Source of the DNA: Streptosporangium sandarakinum
GTDB lineage: Bacteria; Actinomycetota; Actinomycetes; Streptosporangiales; Streptosporangiaceae
Assembly: GCF_013409935.1 (NCBI RefSeq)
Contig: NZ_JACCCO010000001.1
Location: forward strand, 868,001-932,000
Reading direction: 5' to 3'
DNA length: 64,000 nt
Shown here in pieces: positions 1-6,928 of the stretch (position 1 is the first letter of the stretch; the number at the start of each line of letters is the position of its first letter). Position numbers and translations under genes: made by a program. Under the pieces are notes generated by a model. It ran no database searches. It saw only the letters and a list, made by a program, of their open reading frames with translations, and was not told where the DNA came from.

Positions 1-712
1 GGTCGCTGATGCCCATGATGAGGCTCATGTCGTGCTCGATGATCAGAATCGTCCGGCCGGCGTCCCGGATGTCCCGGATCAGCTGCTGCAGCGCCACCTT
101 CTCCGCCGGGTTCATGCCCGCGGCCGGCTCGTCCAGCAGCAGCAGCTTCGGGTCCGTCGCCAGCGCGCGGGCGATCTCCAGCCGCCGCTGGTCACCGTAG
201 GGCAGGTTCTTGGCGTAGTCGTGCGCCCGATGGGAGACCCCGACGAAGTCGAGCAGCTCCATCGCCAGCGCCCGGCCCTCCCGCTCGGCCTGCCGGTGCC
301 AGGGCAGGCCCAGCGCCACGCTGACCATGCCCGCGCGGTGGTGGACGTCGGAGCCCACCATCACGTTCTCCAGCGCCGTCATGTTGTGGAACAGGCGGAT
401 GTTCTGGAACGTCCGGGCGACACCGCGCTTCGTGATCTTGAAGCGCTTGAGACCGCTGATCCTCTCGCCCCCGAACAACACCTGACCCTCCGTGGGCCGG
501 TACACCCCGGTCACCACGTTGAAGACCGTCGTCTTGCCCGCGCCGTTCGGACCGATCAGGGCGAAGATCTCCCCCTCACCGATCGTCAGGCCCACGTCCT
601 TCAGCGCCGTGACACCGCCGAACCGCATCGTCAGCCCCTGCAGCTCCAGCAGCGCGCGACGGCCCTCCCGGCCCGCCTCCGCGTTCGCCCCCGTGCTCAC
701 CTCGGTGCTCAC
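1..712 (-). CDS. livG: Branched-chain amino-acid ABC transporter ATPase LivG (3' end beyond window)
   Basis: Cytoplasmic ATPase that powers branched-chain amino-acid uptake through LivH/LivM. Read on the minus strand, the protein has a short tail, then the start of an ABC domain with a Walker A (GPNGAGKT), the LivG-typical ARTFQNIRLF stretch, a signature-region GDQRRLEIARAL and a Walker B ending LLLLDEPAAGMNP. The last visible residues are the switch-His region (IIEHDMSLIMGISD), so only the extreme C-terminus is missing. I place the start at GTG 712, which overlaps the livM stop by four bases and implies translational coupling. livF is expected just outside the left edge. Identity is secure; the start could also be an in-frame GTG a few codons later. 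Confidence 0.93.
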   Translation of the reverse strand, partial: MSTEVSTGANAEAGREGRRALLELQGLTMRFGGVTALKDVGLTIGEGEIFALIGPNGAGKTTVFNVVTGVYRPTEGQVLFGGERISGLKRFKITKRGVARTFQNIRLFHNMTALENVMVGSDVHHRAGMVSVALGLPWHRQAEREGRALAMELLDFVGVSHRAHDYAKNLPYGDQRRLEIARALATDPKLLLLDEPAAGMNPAEKVALQQLIRDIRDAGRTILIIEHDMSLIMGISD

Positions 713-1857
713 CTGGAGGCCACCTCCTCACCGTGCGACTCCGGCCCGGGCACCTCGGCACCGAGCGTCCCCATCCCGCCGGAGCCCTCCTTGAACTCCG
801 CCTTGCGCTGCCGCGACGGCAACAGCCCCTCCGGACGGAAGATCATCAGCGCCACGAGCACCGCACCGAAGATCAGCATGCGGTAGTCCTTCAGCTCCCG
901 GAAACGCTCAGGCAGCCACGCCACCACGAACGCCCCCAGCATGACGCCCGGCAGATTGCCCGAACCGCCCATGACCACGGCCGCCAGGATCGTCGCCGAC
1001 AGCAGGAACTGGAAGTCGTTCGGATTCAGCGACACCGACTTCGCCGCCCACAGCACACCCATCGCGCCACCGATCGACGCGCCGATCGCGAACGCCAGCA
1101 TCTTGAACCGGAACGTCGGCACGCCCATCACCTCGGCCGCGTCCTCGTCCTCACGGATCGCCGCCCACGCACGCCCGACCCGGCTCTTCTCCCACCGCTT
1201 CACCAGAATGATCACGATGACCGCCAGCGCCACCAGCAGGTAGTAGTACGGCCTCGGGTCCAGCACGCCGTACTTGAAGATCTTGACGCCGAACAGCTCG
1301 AAGTCATCACTCAGGTTCGGCGGGTGCGGAATGCCGCTGATGCCCGTCGGACCGCCGATCGAGTCGGTGTTACGGGCCGTGATCCGGATGATCTCACCGA
1401 AGCCCAGCGTGACGATCGCCAGATAGTCACCGCGCAGCCGCAGCGTCGGGGCGCCCAGCGTGATGCCCGACAGGGCGCAGATCCCGATGCCCACCACCAG
1501 GATCACCCAGAAGTCCCAGCCCATCTTGGTGCCCAGCAACGCCATCGCGTAGCCGCCCACCGCGTAGAACGCGACGAAACCCAGGTCGAGCAGACCCGCC
1601 TGGCCCACCACCACGTTCAGGCCGATCGCCAGCACCACGTACGTGCCGATCGGGAAGAACAGGATCGTCGCCCAGTCGGTGTCGGGCGACATGAAACTGC
1701 CGATGCTCTCCGACGGCAGCAGCAGCGCAAAGACGATCAGCAGCAGATAGACGATCCACCGCTGCCAGCCCGGCGCCCGCAGCCACCGGTCGTGCACGAC
1801 GTCACCGAAGTGACCCAACTGATGGCGGAAACCCGCCGAGGAAGTCTTCTTGTTCAT
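709..1857 (-). CDS. livM: Branched-chain amino-acid ABC transporter permease LivM
   Basis: A 382-residue inner-membrane permease of the LivM family. It carries about ten hydrophobic segments and the conserved LivM block GDYLAIVTLGFGEIIR near residues 142-157. That block is followed by the NTDSIGGPTGISGIP loop and a late VVMGGSGNLPGVMLGA segment that contacts the ATPase. It pairs with LivH to form the translocation channel. Its ATG overlaps the livH stop by four bases and its stop overlaps the livG start, so the operon reads livK-livH-livM-livG. The charged C-terminal tail (about 40 residues, FKEGSGGMGT...) extends past the last membrane segment and is not part of the conserved fold. Confidence 0.95.
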   Translation of the reverse strand: MNKKTSSAGFRHQLGHFGDVVHDRWLRAPGWQRWIVYLLLIVFALLLPSESIGSFMSPDTDWATILFFPIGTYVVLAIGLNVVVGQAGLLDLGFVAFYAVGGYAMALLGTKMGWDFWVILVVGIGICALSGITLGAPTLRLRGDYLAIVTLGFGEIIRITARNTDSIGGPTGISGIPHPPNLSDDFELFGVKIFKYGVLDPRPYYYLLVALAVIVIILVKRWEKSRVGRAWAAIREDEDAAEVMGVPTFRFKMLAFAIGASIGGAMGVLWAAKSVSLNPNDFQFLLSATILAAVVMGGSGNLPGVMLGAFVVAWLPERFRELKDYRMLIFGAVLVALMIFRPEGLLPSRQRKAEFKEGSGGMGTLGAEVPGPESHGEEVASR

Positions 1858-2858
1858 GCGCGCGCCTGCTGGAGTGATTCACCGAGGATTCCGGTGGGAC
1901 GGAACATCAGGACCAGGATCAGGATCGTGAAGGAGATCACGTGCTTCCAGTCGGAACCGACGAGGATCGCACCGTAGTTCTCCACCAGACCCAGCACGAT
2001 CCCGCCGACCAGCGCACCACGCAGGTTGCCGATACCGCCCAGCACCGCCGCGGTGAACGCCTTGATACCGAAGAGGAACCCGATGTAGTAGTTCGTGTTC
2101 TCGTACGAGATCAGGTACAGCGCGCCGGCCACACCGGCCATCGCGCCGCCGATGAGGAACGTCATCCGGACGATGTTGTTGATGTCCACCCCCATCAGGG
2201 TGGCCGCCTCCGGATTCTGCGCGGTCGCACGGATACCACGGCCGATCTTCGTCCGGTTCACCAGAGCGTCCAGCGCGATCATCATGCCGATCGCCGCGAT
2301 GATCACCACCACCTGGTCCACCCGCACCGGATGACCCGCGATCGAGAAAAGCTCCGACCGCTCCATCAACCGGGGCAGACCCATCTGGATACGGCCCCGC
2401 TCCGGACGGTCGAACACCCCCGGAATCACCACCAGGGCGAACAGCTCCTGAAGGAAGATCGAGGCGCCGATCGCCGAGATGAGAGCCGCCAGCCGCGACG
2501 CGCCACGCTTGCGCAGCGGCTTGTAGGCCACCTGCTCCAGCGCGATCGCCGTACCCGCCGACGCCAGCATGCCCGCCACGATCATCGCCAGGATCACACC
2601 CACCAGCGCGATGCCGGTGAGCGTCGAGTCGATGCCCAACGTGAACGGGACGAACATCGCGCCGAACGTACCGATCATGAACACTTCGGAATGCGCGAAA
2701 TTGATCAACCGCAGCACGCCGTACACCATCGTGTAGCCGAGCGCGATCAGAGCGTAAATGGAACCGAAGGCCAGGCCGTCGATCGACGCCGGCCAGAATT
2801 GATTGATGAAGTCACTGAACACTTGGGGGATACCACTTCCAGCGGGGGTCGCCTGCAC
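1854..2858 (-). CDS. livH: Branched-chain amino-acid ABC transporter permease LivH
   Basis: A 334-residue permease, the LivM partner. The N-terminal part contains the typical LivH stretch GSIYALIALGYTMVYGVLRLINFAHSE (residues about 32-58), and the C-terminal part contains KAFTAAVLGGIGNLRGA. Eight or so hydrophobic helices are visible. It lies 125 bp downstream of livK, and a strong hairpin sits in that gap. Permeases are therefore probably made at lower level than the binding protein, a common arrangement for ABC importers. The start chosen is the first ATG (MQATPAGSG), because an upstream extension would run into the hairpin. Confidence 0.95.
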   Translation of the reverse strand: MQATPAGSGIPQVFSDFINQFWPASIDGLAFGSIYALIALGYTMVYGVLRLINFAHSEVFMIGTFGAMFVPFTLGIDSTLTGIALVGVILAMIVAGMLASAGTAIALEQVAYKPLRKRGASRLAALISAIGASIFLQELFALVVIPGVFDRPERGRIQMGLPRLMERSELFSIAGHPVRVDQVVVIIAAIGMMIALDALVNRTKIGRGIRATAQNPEAATLMGVDINNIVRMTFLIGGAMAGVAGALYLISYENTNYYIGFLFGIKAFTAAVLGGIGNLRGALVGGIVLGLVENYGAILVGSDWKHVISFTILILVLMFRPTGILGESLQQARA

Positions 2859-2912
2859 TGCCGGTAGCCCACGTCACCGGCACGGGCCTCGTGAACCCGA
2901 CCGGACGCACAA

Positions 2913-2948
2913 GGGGAGCGGGACCGCACTTCGGCGCTCCCGCTCCCC
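2913..2948 (-). terminator. Intra-operon hairpin between livK and livH
   Basis: Perfect 11-bp inverted repeat (GGGGAGCGGGA at 2913-2923, TCCCGCTCCCC at 2938-2948) with a 14-base loop, 36 bp past the livK stop. There is no clear U-tract, so it may be a partial terminator or an mRNA-stabilising 3' structure that raises binding-protein output over the permeases. Confidence 0.6.
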
Positions 2949-2983
2949 GCGCGTCGACTACCTACTCTTCTCGTCAGCCGGCG

Positions 2984-4183
2984 CTAGCCCAGCTTCGCCT
3001 CGGACGCCTTGCCCAGCAGCGTGATCGCGCCGTTCTTGACCTGGTACATGTAGATGTCCTTGGCCTCGACCTCACCGTTGGCCCCGAACTTCACCTGCTT
3101 GGAGACACCCGCCAGATCAACGGTCTTGATGAACTCGTTGATCTTCTCCGGGGTGGTGTTGCCCGCCTTCACCGCCTCCACGAGGACCGTCGCGGCGTCG
3201 TAACCCTCCGCCGCGTAGATCGCCGGGTCGGCGCTGTAGGCCGCCTTGTAGGCATCCGCGAACTTCTTCACCTTCTCGTCGGTCACGTCCGCCGTGGCGA
3301 TGTAGCAGGGGCAGCCCACCAGCGCGCCCTCGGCGTTCGGCGCACCGGCGCCGTCGATCAGGCCCTTGTCCAGCGAACCGTCGGCCGAGAAGAACTTCGC
3401 GTCCTTCACGCCCTTGTCACGCAGCTGCTTCAGCAGGTTGCCCGCCGCCGCGTAGTAACCACCGAAGAAGATCGAGTCCGGCTTGGTCGCCGCGACCTTG
3501 TTCACCACCGAGGAGAAGTCGCTCTCCTGCGGGTCCAGCGAGTCGGTGGTGACCTTCACACCCTTGGTCTCCAGCTGCCCCTTGACCGCGTCGGCCAGCG
3601 GCTTGCCGTAGTCCGACTTGTCGTCGATCACGAACGCGTTCTTCGACGCCGCGGCGCCCGCGATGAAGTCCGCGATACCGGGACCCTGCACGCTGTCGTT
3701 CGGAAGGATGCGGTGCCAGTACTTCCAGCCGTTCTGAGCCAGCTTCGTGTTCGTCGCCGACGCCGTGATGCTGGGCAGCTGTGCCTCTTCCAGCACCGGC
3801 CCCACCTGCGCCGACTCACCCGAGAAGGCCGGGCCGATCATAGCCGCGACCTTGTCGTTCTTGATCGCCTGCTGGGCCAGACCGACGGCCTTGGAACCGT
3901 CACCCTGGCTGTCGTACTCGACCAGCTCGATCTTCACGGACGGGTTCGTCTTGTTGTACTCGTCGAACACGAGCTTCGCGCCGTTCTTCGGCGGAATGAC
4001 GATGCCGGAGTTCGGGCCGGTCAGGTCTCCCATGAAACCGATCTTGACCGTGCCGGAGGCCGCACCGGAGCCGCCCTCCGAAGGCTCCGCGCTCGAGCCA
4101 CCGTCACCACAGGCGGCGAGACCGAGAGAGAGCGCCAGACCGGCAGCGAGCAACCCACCGAGGCGAGCAGTCCTAGGCCGCAA
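2984..4183 (-). CDS. livK: Branched-chain amino-acid-binding lipoprotein LivK
   Basis: A 399-residue periplasmic-binding-type lipoprotein. It has a positively charged N-terminus, a hydrophobic h-region and a lipobox LGLAAC with the lipidated Cys at residue 25. A Ser/Gly-rich linker and a type I receptor fold follow (GTVKIGFMGDLTGPNSG..., then AMIGPAFSGESAQVGPVLEEAQLPSITASATN). It captures leucine/isoleucine/valine-like ligands outside the membrane for LivHMGF. The start is a TTG at 4183-4181, preceded by a good ribosome site (AAGGAAGG) six bases upstream; no ATG or GTG fits the signal peptide. It is the first gene of the liv operon. Confidence 0.93.
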   Translation of the reverse strand: MRPRTARLGGLLAAGLALSLGLAACGDGGSSAEPSEGGSGAASGTVKIGFMGDLTGPNSGIVIPPKNGAKLVFDEYNKTNPSVKIELVEYDSQGDGSKAVGLAQQAIKNDKVAAMIGPAFSGESAQVGPVLEEAQLPSITASATNTKLAQNGWKYWHRILPNDSVQGPGIADFIAGAAASKNAFVIDDKSDYGKPLADAVKGQLETKGVKVTTDSLDPQESDFSSVVNKVAATKPDSIFFGGYYAAAGNLLKQLRDKGVKDAKFFSADGSLDKGLIDGAGAPNAEGALVGCPCYIATADVTDEKVKKFADAYKAAYSADPAIYAAEGYDAATVLVEAVKAGNTTPEKINEFIKTVDLAGVSKQVKFGANGEVEAKDIYMYQVKNGAITLLGKASEAKLG

Positions 4184-4685
4184 AGTTGCCTTCCTTTCGC
4201 CCGGACCCCCGAGTCGGGACCGGGTTCACAGATGCCCTCCCTGACGGAGTGGCCAGGGGGTTGTTGACGGTTAGTACAACCAGCCCATGTCACGGGTCGA
4301 TACAGGAAGCGCCCCCGTAACCGTTTCGTTATTACACCGATTCTTTACGGCTACCCAGGCAAAAGCCATGGTCATCCATGACCCCGCACCGCATCGGAAG
4401 GTCACTCCAAGTACGCGAAAGACCCGCGCACCCCCTCGAACCCGAAGAGCACGCGGGCCCCGAAACCCACGAAACACCAAGACACCCCGGCACCCGCCAC
4501 AACGGGCGCACCACCCACCCCGAACCGGTCCCCGAACCGACCCCCGACCCCGTCACCCGACCCAGGACCACCGGTCCCCACACCGGCCGCCCACCCCGAA
4601 CCGGCCACCCCACAGTCCGCACGGTCCGCCCCCGAGCGGACCATCCAGGAACAGGCCGACTACGAACAAACCACCCGCAGACGGA
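4184..4685. promoter_or_regulatory. 502-bp gene-free region upstream of livK, containing its promoter
   Basis: No gene is supported here. The half next to livK (4260-4360) is unusually AT-rich for this genome and must hold the liv promoter on the minus strand. It contains a near-palindromic GTAA...TTAC element around 4317-4335. The half next to the ANTAR gene (4380-4685) is C-rich low-complexity DNA with many short CCCGAACC/CCCGACCC repeats. Reading frames through it are proline/arginine strings with no recognisable domain. Confidence 0.5.
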
Positions 4686-5315
4686 TCAACCCTCCGACGG
4701 CCCCTGGCCCTCCGGCGGCCCCTGGTCCTCCCCCGGCCCCTCCGGCACACCGTCGACCACGATCTGCGCCACCTGACGCATGCTCAACCGCCGATCCATC
4801 GACGCCTTCTGAATCCACCGGAACGCCTGCGGCTCGGACCAACCATGCTGCGCCATCAGCAGCCCCTTCGCCCGCTCCACCAACTTCCGCGTCTCCAGCC
4901 GATCCGACAGCGTCCCGACCTCACGCTCCAGCGCCGCGATCTCCTCATGCCGGCTCACCGCCATCTCGATCGCCGGCACCAGATCCGACTTCGTGAACGG
5001 CTTCACCAGATACGCCATCGCCCCGGCGTCCCGCGCCCGCTCCACCAGATCACGCTGCGAGAACGCCGTCAGAATCAGACACGGCGCGATCCGCCGCGCC
5101 ACGATCTGCTCCGCCGCCGAGATACCGTCCAACACCGGCATCTTCACATCCAGGATCACCAGATCCGGCCGGTGCTCGGCCGCCAGCTGCACCGCGGCCT
5201 CACCGTCCGCCGCCTCGGCGACGACGGCGTAACCGTCCTCTTCCAGCATCTCCTTGAGATCGAGGCGGATCAGGGCCTCGTCTTCCGCGATCACCACTCG
5301 CCGCTGCGTACTCAC
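4686..5315 (-). CDS. pdtaR: ANTAR-domain response regulator, PdtaR-like
   Basis: A 209-residue response regulator of the PdtaR (Rv1626) type. The N-terminal receiver domain has the acidic pocket VIAEDEALIRLD, phospho-acceptor Asp at about residue 56 (LVILDVKMP) and LVKPF near residue 104. A coiled linker (REVGTLSDRLETRKLVERAKGLLM) leads into an ANTAR RNA-binding domain ending near DRRLSMRQVAQIVV. ANTAR proteins of this kind act as antiterminators after phosphorylation by a separate histidine kinase, which is not in the window. The start is GTG 5315 (VSTQRR); the open frame continues about 50 codons upstream but without homology. The last 20 residues are a Pro/Gly/Glu-rich repeat tail. Confidence 0.9.
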   Translation of the reverse strand: MSTQRRVVIAEDEALIRLDLKEMLEEDGYAVVAEAADGEAAVQLAAEHRPDLVILDVKMPVLDGISAAEQIVARRIAPCLILTAFSQRDLVERARDAGAMAYLVKPFTKSDLVPAIEMAVSRHEEIAALEREVGTLSDRLETRKLVERAKGLLMAQHGWSEPQAFRWIQKASMDRRLSMRQVAQIVVDGVPEGPGEDQGPPEGQGPSEG

Positions 5316-5425
5316 GAGCAAGAGGGTACCGACGTCCGCTAGATTGGGACCACGCCGGTGTCCGAGTCCGATCCAGTTCTGGGTAAGCTCTAGCCGACGA
5401 CAAAACCGGACAAGTCCGGATTTAT

Positions 5426-5499
5426 GCCCCGATAGACCAATTGGCAGAGTCGATGGCCTCAAAATCCATTAAGTGTGGGTTCGAGTCCCACTCGGGGCA
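5426..5499 (+). tRNA. tRNA with anticodon CAA (Leu), atypical short variable arm
   Basis: Full cloverleaf: acceptor GCCCCGA/TCGGGGC (5426-5432 with 5492-5498), D stem GAC/GTC with the GG pair at 5443-5444, anticodon loop CTCAAAA (5458-5464, CAA at 5460-5462), T arm GTGGG-TTCGAGT-CCCAC and discriminator A5499. CCA is not encoded. The variable region is only five bases (5470-5474), whereas leucine tRNAs normally have a long variable arm, and the pair closing the anticodon loop (C5457/T5465) is a mismatch. Identity as tRNA-Leu rests only on the anticodon. A strong terminator follows directly. Confidence 0.85.
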
Positions 5500-5502
5500 C
5501 TG

Positions 5503-5537
5503 AAAACCGCTCGCCTTTCGAGGCGAGCGGTTTTTTT
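5503..5537 (+). terminator. Rho-independent terminator of the tRNA gene
   Basis: A 14-bp perfect stem (5503-5516 with 5521-5534) closed by a TTCG tetraloop and running into seven T residues. This is the clearest intrinsic terminator in the window, starting four bases after the tRNA. Confidence 0.95.
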
Positions 5538-5562
5538 CGTACCTCCCTGAGAAACTCTGCGC

Positions 5563-6333
5563 ATGCACACCGACACCGTCCGTGAAAGGGTGCGTCGGCT
5601 TCTGGCGACCGGTGAGACCATCAGCGCGGTCAGCCGTCTGACGGGAGTTCCCCACTCCACGATCAGGGGCCGGCGGGACTCCCAATGGCGCCCCTCTGCG
5701 AAAACGACTCTCCGCCCCCGGTGCGAGACCGTTCCGAGACCCCCTGAACCGCAGAGCGCATACGCCTATCTCCTCGGCCTCCATCTTGGGGACGGCTGTA
5801 TCAGCGTCATCGGTGATCCGGCGAAACAGGTCTGGTCATTACGCATCATGTGCGCGGATTCCTGGCCAGGTCTCCAAGACGAGTGCGCCGAAGCGCTTCT
5901 CGCCATCAGGCCCGACAACAAGGTGCGCAGACTCCCCCGACAGGGCTGCACGGAGATCAACTCCTTCTCCAAGCACTGGCCCCACCTGTTCCCGCAGCAC
6001 GGTCCGGGGAAGAGGCAGGATCGCCCGATCAGGCTGGAAGAATGGCGGCAGCAGATCGTCGACGCGAATCCCGGCAACCTCGTCCGAGGTCTCATGCATT
6101 CCGATGGATGCCGTCCGGTCAACCGGGTGAAGGGAAAATCGGCCGACGAGACGTGTTTCTACGAATACCCTCGCCATCTGTTCGTCAACGAATCCCGCGA
6201 CATCCTGGAGCCGTGCGGGAAGGCGCTCGACCTTCTCGATGTGAAGTGGCGCCATTCGAAGCCCAACACCATCTCCATCGCCAGACGGGAGGCCGCCGCG
6301 CGACTGGACGAGTTCGTGGGGCCGAAGTACTGA
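5563..6333 (+). CDS. Free-standing LAGLIDADG-type endonuclease-like protein with N-terminal HTH
   Basis: A 256-residue protein. Residues 18-36 (ETISAVSRLTGVPHSTIRG) look like a helix-turn-helix. Two LAGLIDADG-like helices follow: LLGLHLGDG at about 70-78 and LVRGLMHSDG at about 173-182, each ending in an acidic residue as in the paired active sites of monomeric LAGLIDADG nucleases. Such proteins bind and nick or cut DNA; some of the family act only as regulators. It starts 26 bp after the tRNA terminator and has a lower-GC, less biased codon use than its neighbours, including a rare TTA leucine codon at 5839-5841. Both point to horizontal acquisition and, in actinomycetes, possible bldA-tRNA dependence. 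No intein or intron host is visible, so it is stand-alone. The ribosome site is weak and the start is uncertain. Confidence 0.75.
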   Translation: MHTDTVRERVRRLLATGETISAVSRLTGVPHSTIRGRRDSQWRPSAKTTLRPRCETVPRPPEPQSAYAYLLGLHLGDGCISVIGDPAKQVWSLRIMCADSWPGLQDECAEALLAIRPDNKVRRLPRQGCTEINSFSKHWPHLFPQHGPGKRQDRPIRLEEWRQQIVDANPGNLVRGLMHSDGCRPVNRVKGKSADETCFYEYPRHLFVNESRDILEPCGKALDLLDVKWRHSKPNTISIARREAAARLDEFVGPKY

Positions 6334-6593
6334 GGCGATGTCCGGGCGCCCGACGCTCTGGCGGCCTGAAGCACCGGAGCGCCGGAACCCTGTAGCGCAC
6401 ACGGCCGGTTCCGCGCCTCCGAACCCCGTCCCCGGCATTGGACGCTCCGCTCTTCACGCCCGGCCGGGCGGCCGGTCCCGGTTCGATCAAGCCGAGGCCA
6501 CCCTTCCGGCGCGAGGTTCGGCCGGGGATGGGGACCGGCCAGAGGCACGGGGTTCGGCGGGTGTGAGGGCCCGGAGGGGCTTCGGGGGCATAA

Positions 6594-6642
6594 GACCGAA
6601 ATATGGCGAAATATGTCTGTGTCCGAAATACCGTTTTCGGTC
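6594..6642. repeat. AT-rich cluster of CGAAATA repeats and inverted repeats upstream of the NRPS operon
   Basis: Within an otherwise GC-rich spacer, three copies of a CGAAATA-like word occur in about 35 bp. The outer GACCGAA (6594-6600) and TTCGGTC (6636-6642) are inverted, and an inner CCGAAA/TTTCGG pair (6623-6628, 6635-6640) forms a hairpin. It could be a regulator-binding cluster or the transcription end of the endonuclease gene. The rest of 6334-6590 shows no gene. Confidence 0.4.
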
Positions 6643-6743
6643 ACTTGCTCTTCGTAGCCCACTACTGCGCTGGGTGTCCGGCAGATGAGACGCGAGACCA
6701 CGCCGCGGGGCCGACCGGCCCGGCTCTCCACGTTATCCCGCTG

Positions 6744-6761
6744 TGACATGCGGTTATGTCA
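6744..6761. promoter_or_regulatory. 18-bp inverted repeat, candidate operator
   Basis: TGACAT-GCGGTT-ATGTCA is a perfect 6-bp inverted repeat with a 6-bp spacer, centred about 80 bp upstream of the proposed -35 box of the NRPS operon. The form suits a dimeric regulator; the cognate protein is unknown. Confidence 0.45.
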
Positions 6762-6833
6762 AGCCGCTCCCAGGCTTCCCGGCCTTCGTTCAGACCCGAA
6801 ACCGGCATTCGAACATGCTTGAAGATTCATCTC

Positions 6834-6863
6834 TTGACGCGGATTACCCTGGAAACGTAGGAA
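6834..6863 (+). promoter_or_regulatory. Candidate promoter of the NRPS/PKS operon
   Basis: TTGACG (6834-6839), an 18-bp spacer and TAGGAA (6858-6863) resemble a housekeeping-sigma promoter, in a distinctly AT-richer stretch (6800-6900). The expected leader carries a small GGGG/CCCC hairpin (about 6893-6905) and a purine-rich GGGGGGTGG ribosome site just before the ATG at 6929. Confidence 0.55.
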
Positions 6864-6928
6864 TAACGTGCCTTACCGCTATTAATACTTTACGGGGCAA
6901 AACCCCTGTTTAGGACTATGGGGGGTGG

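Noticed and set aside
4317..4335. GlnR-type nitrogen-control box upstream of livK
   Set aside because: The GTAA...TTAC element looks suggestive, but the spacing does not fit the GTnAC-n6-GaAAC consensus in either orientation.
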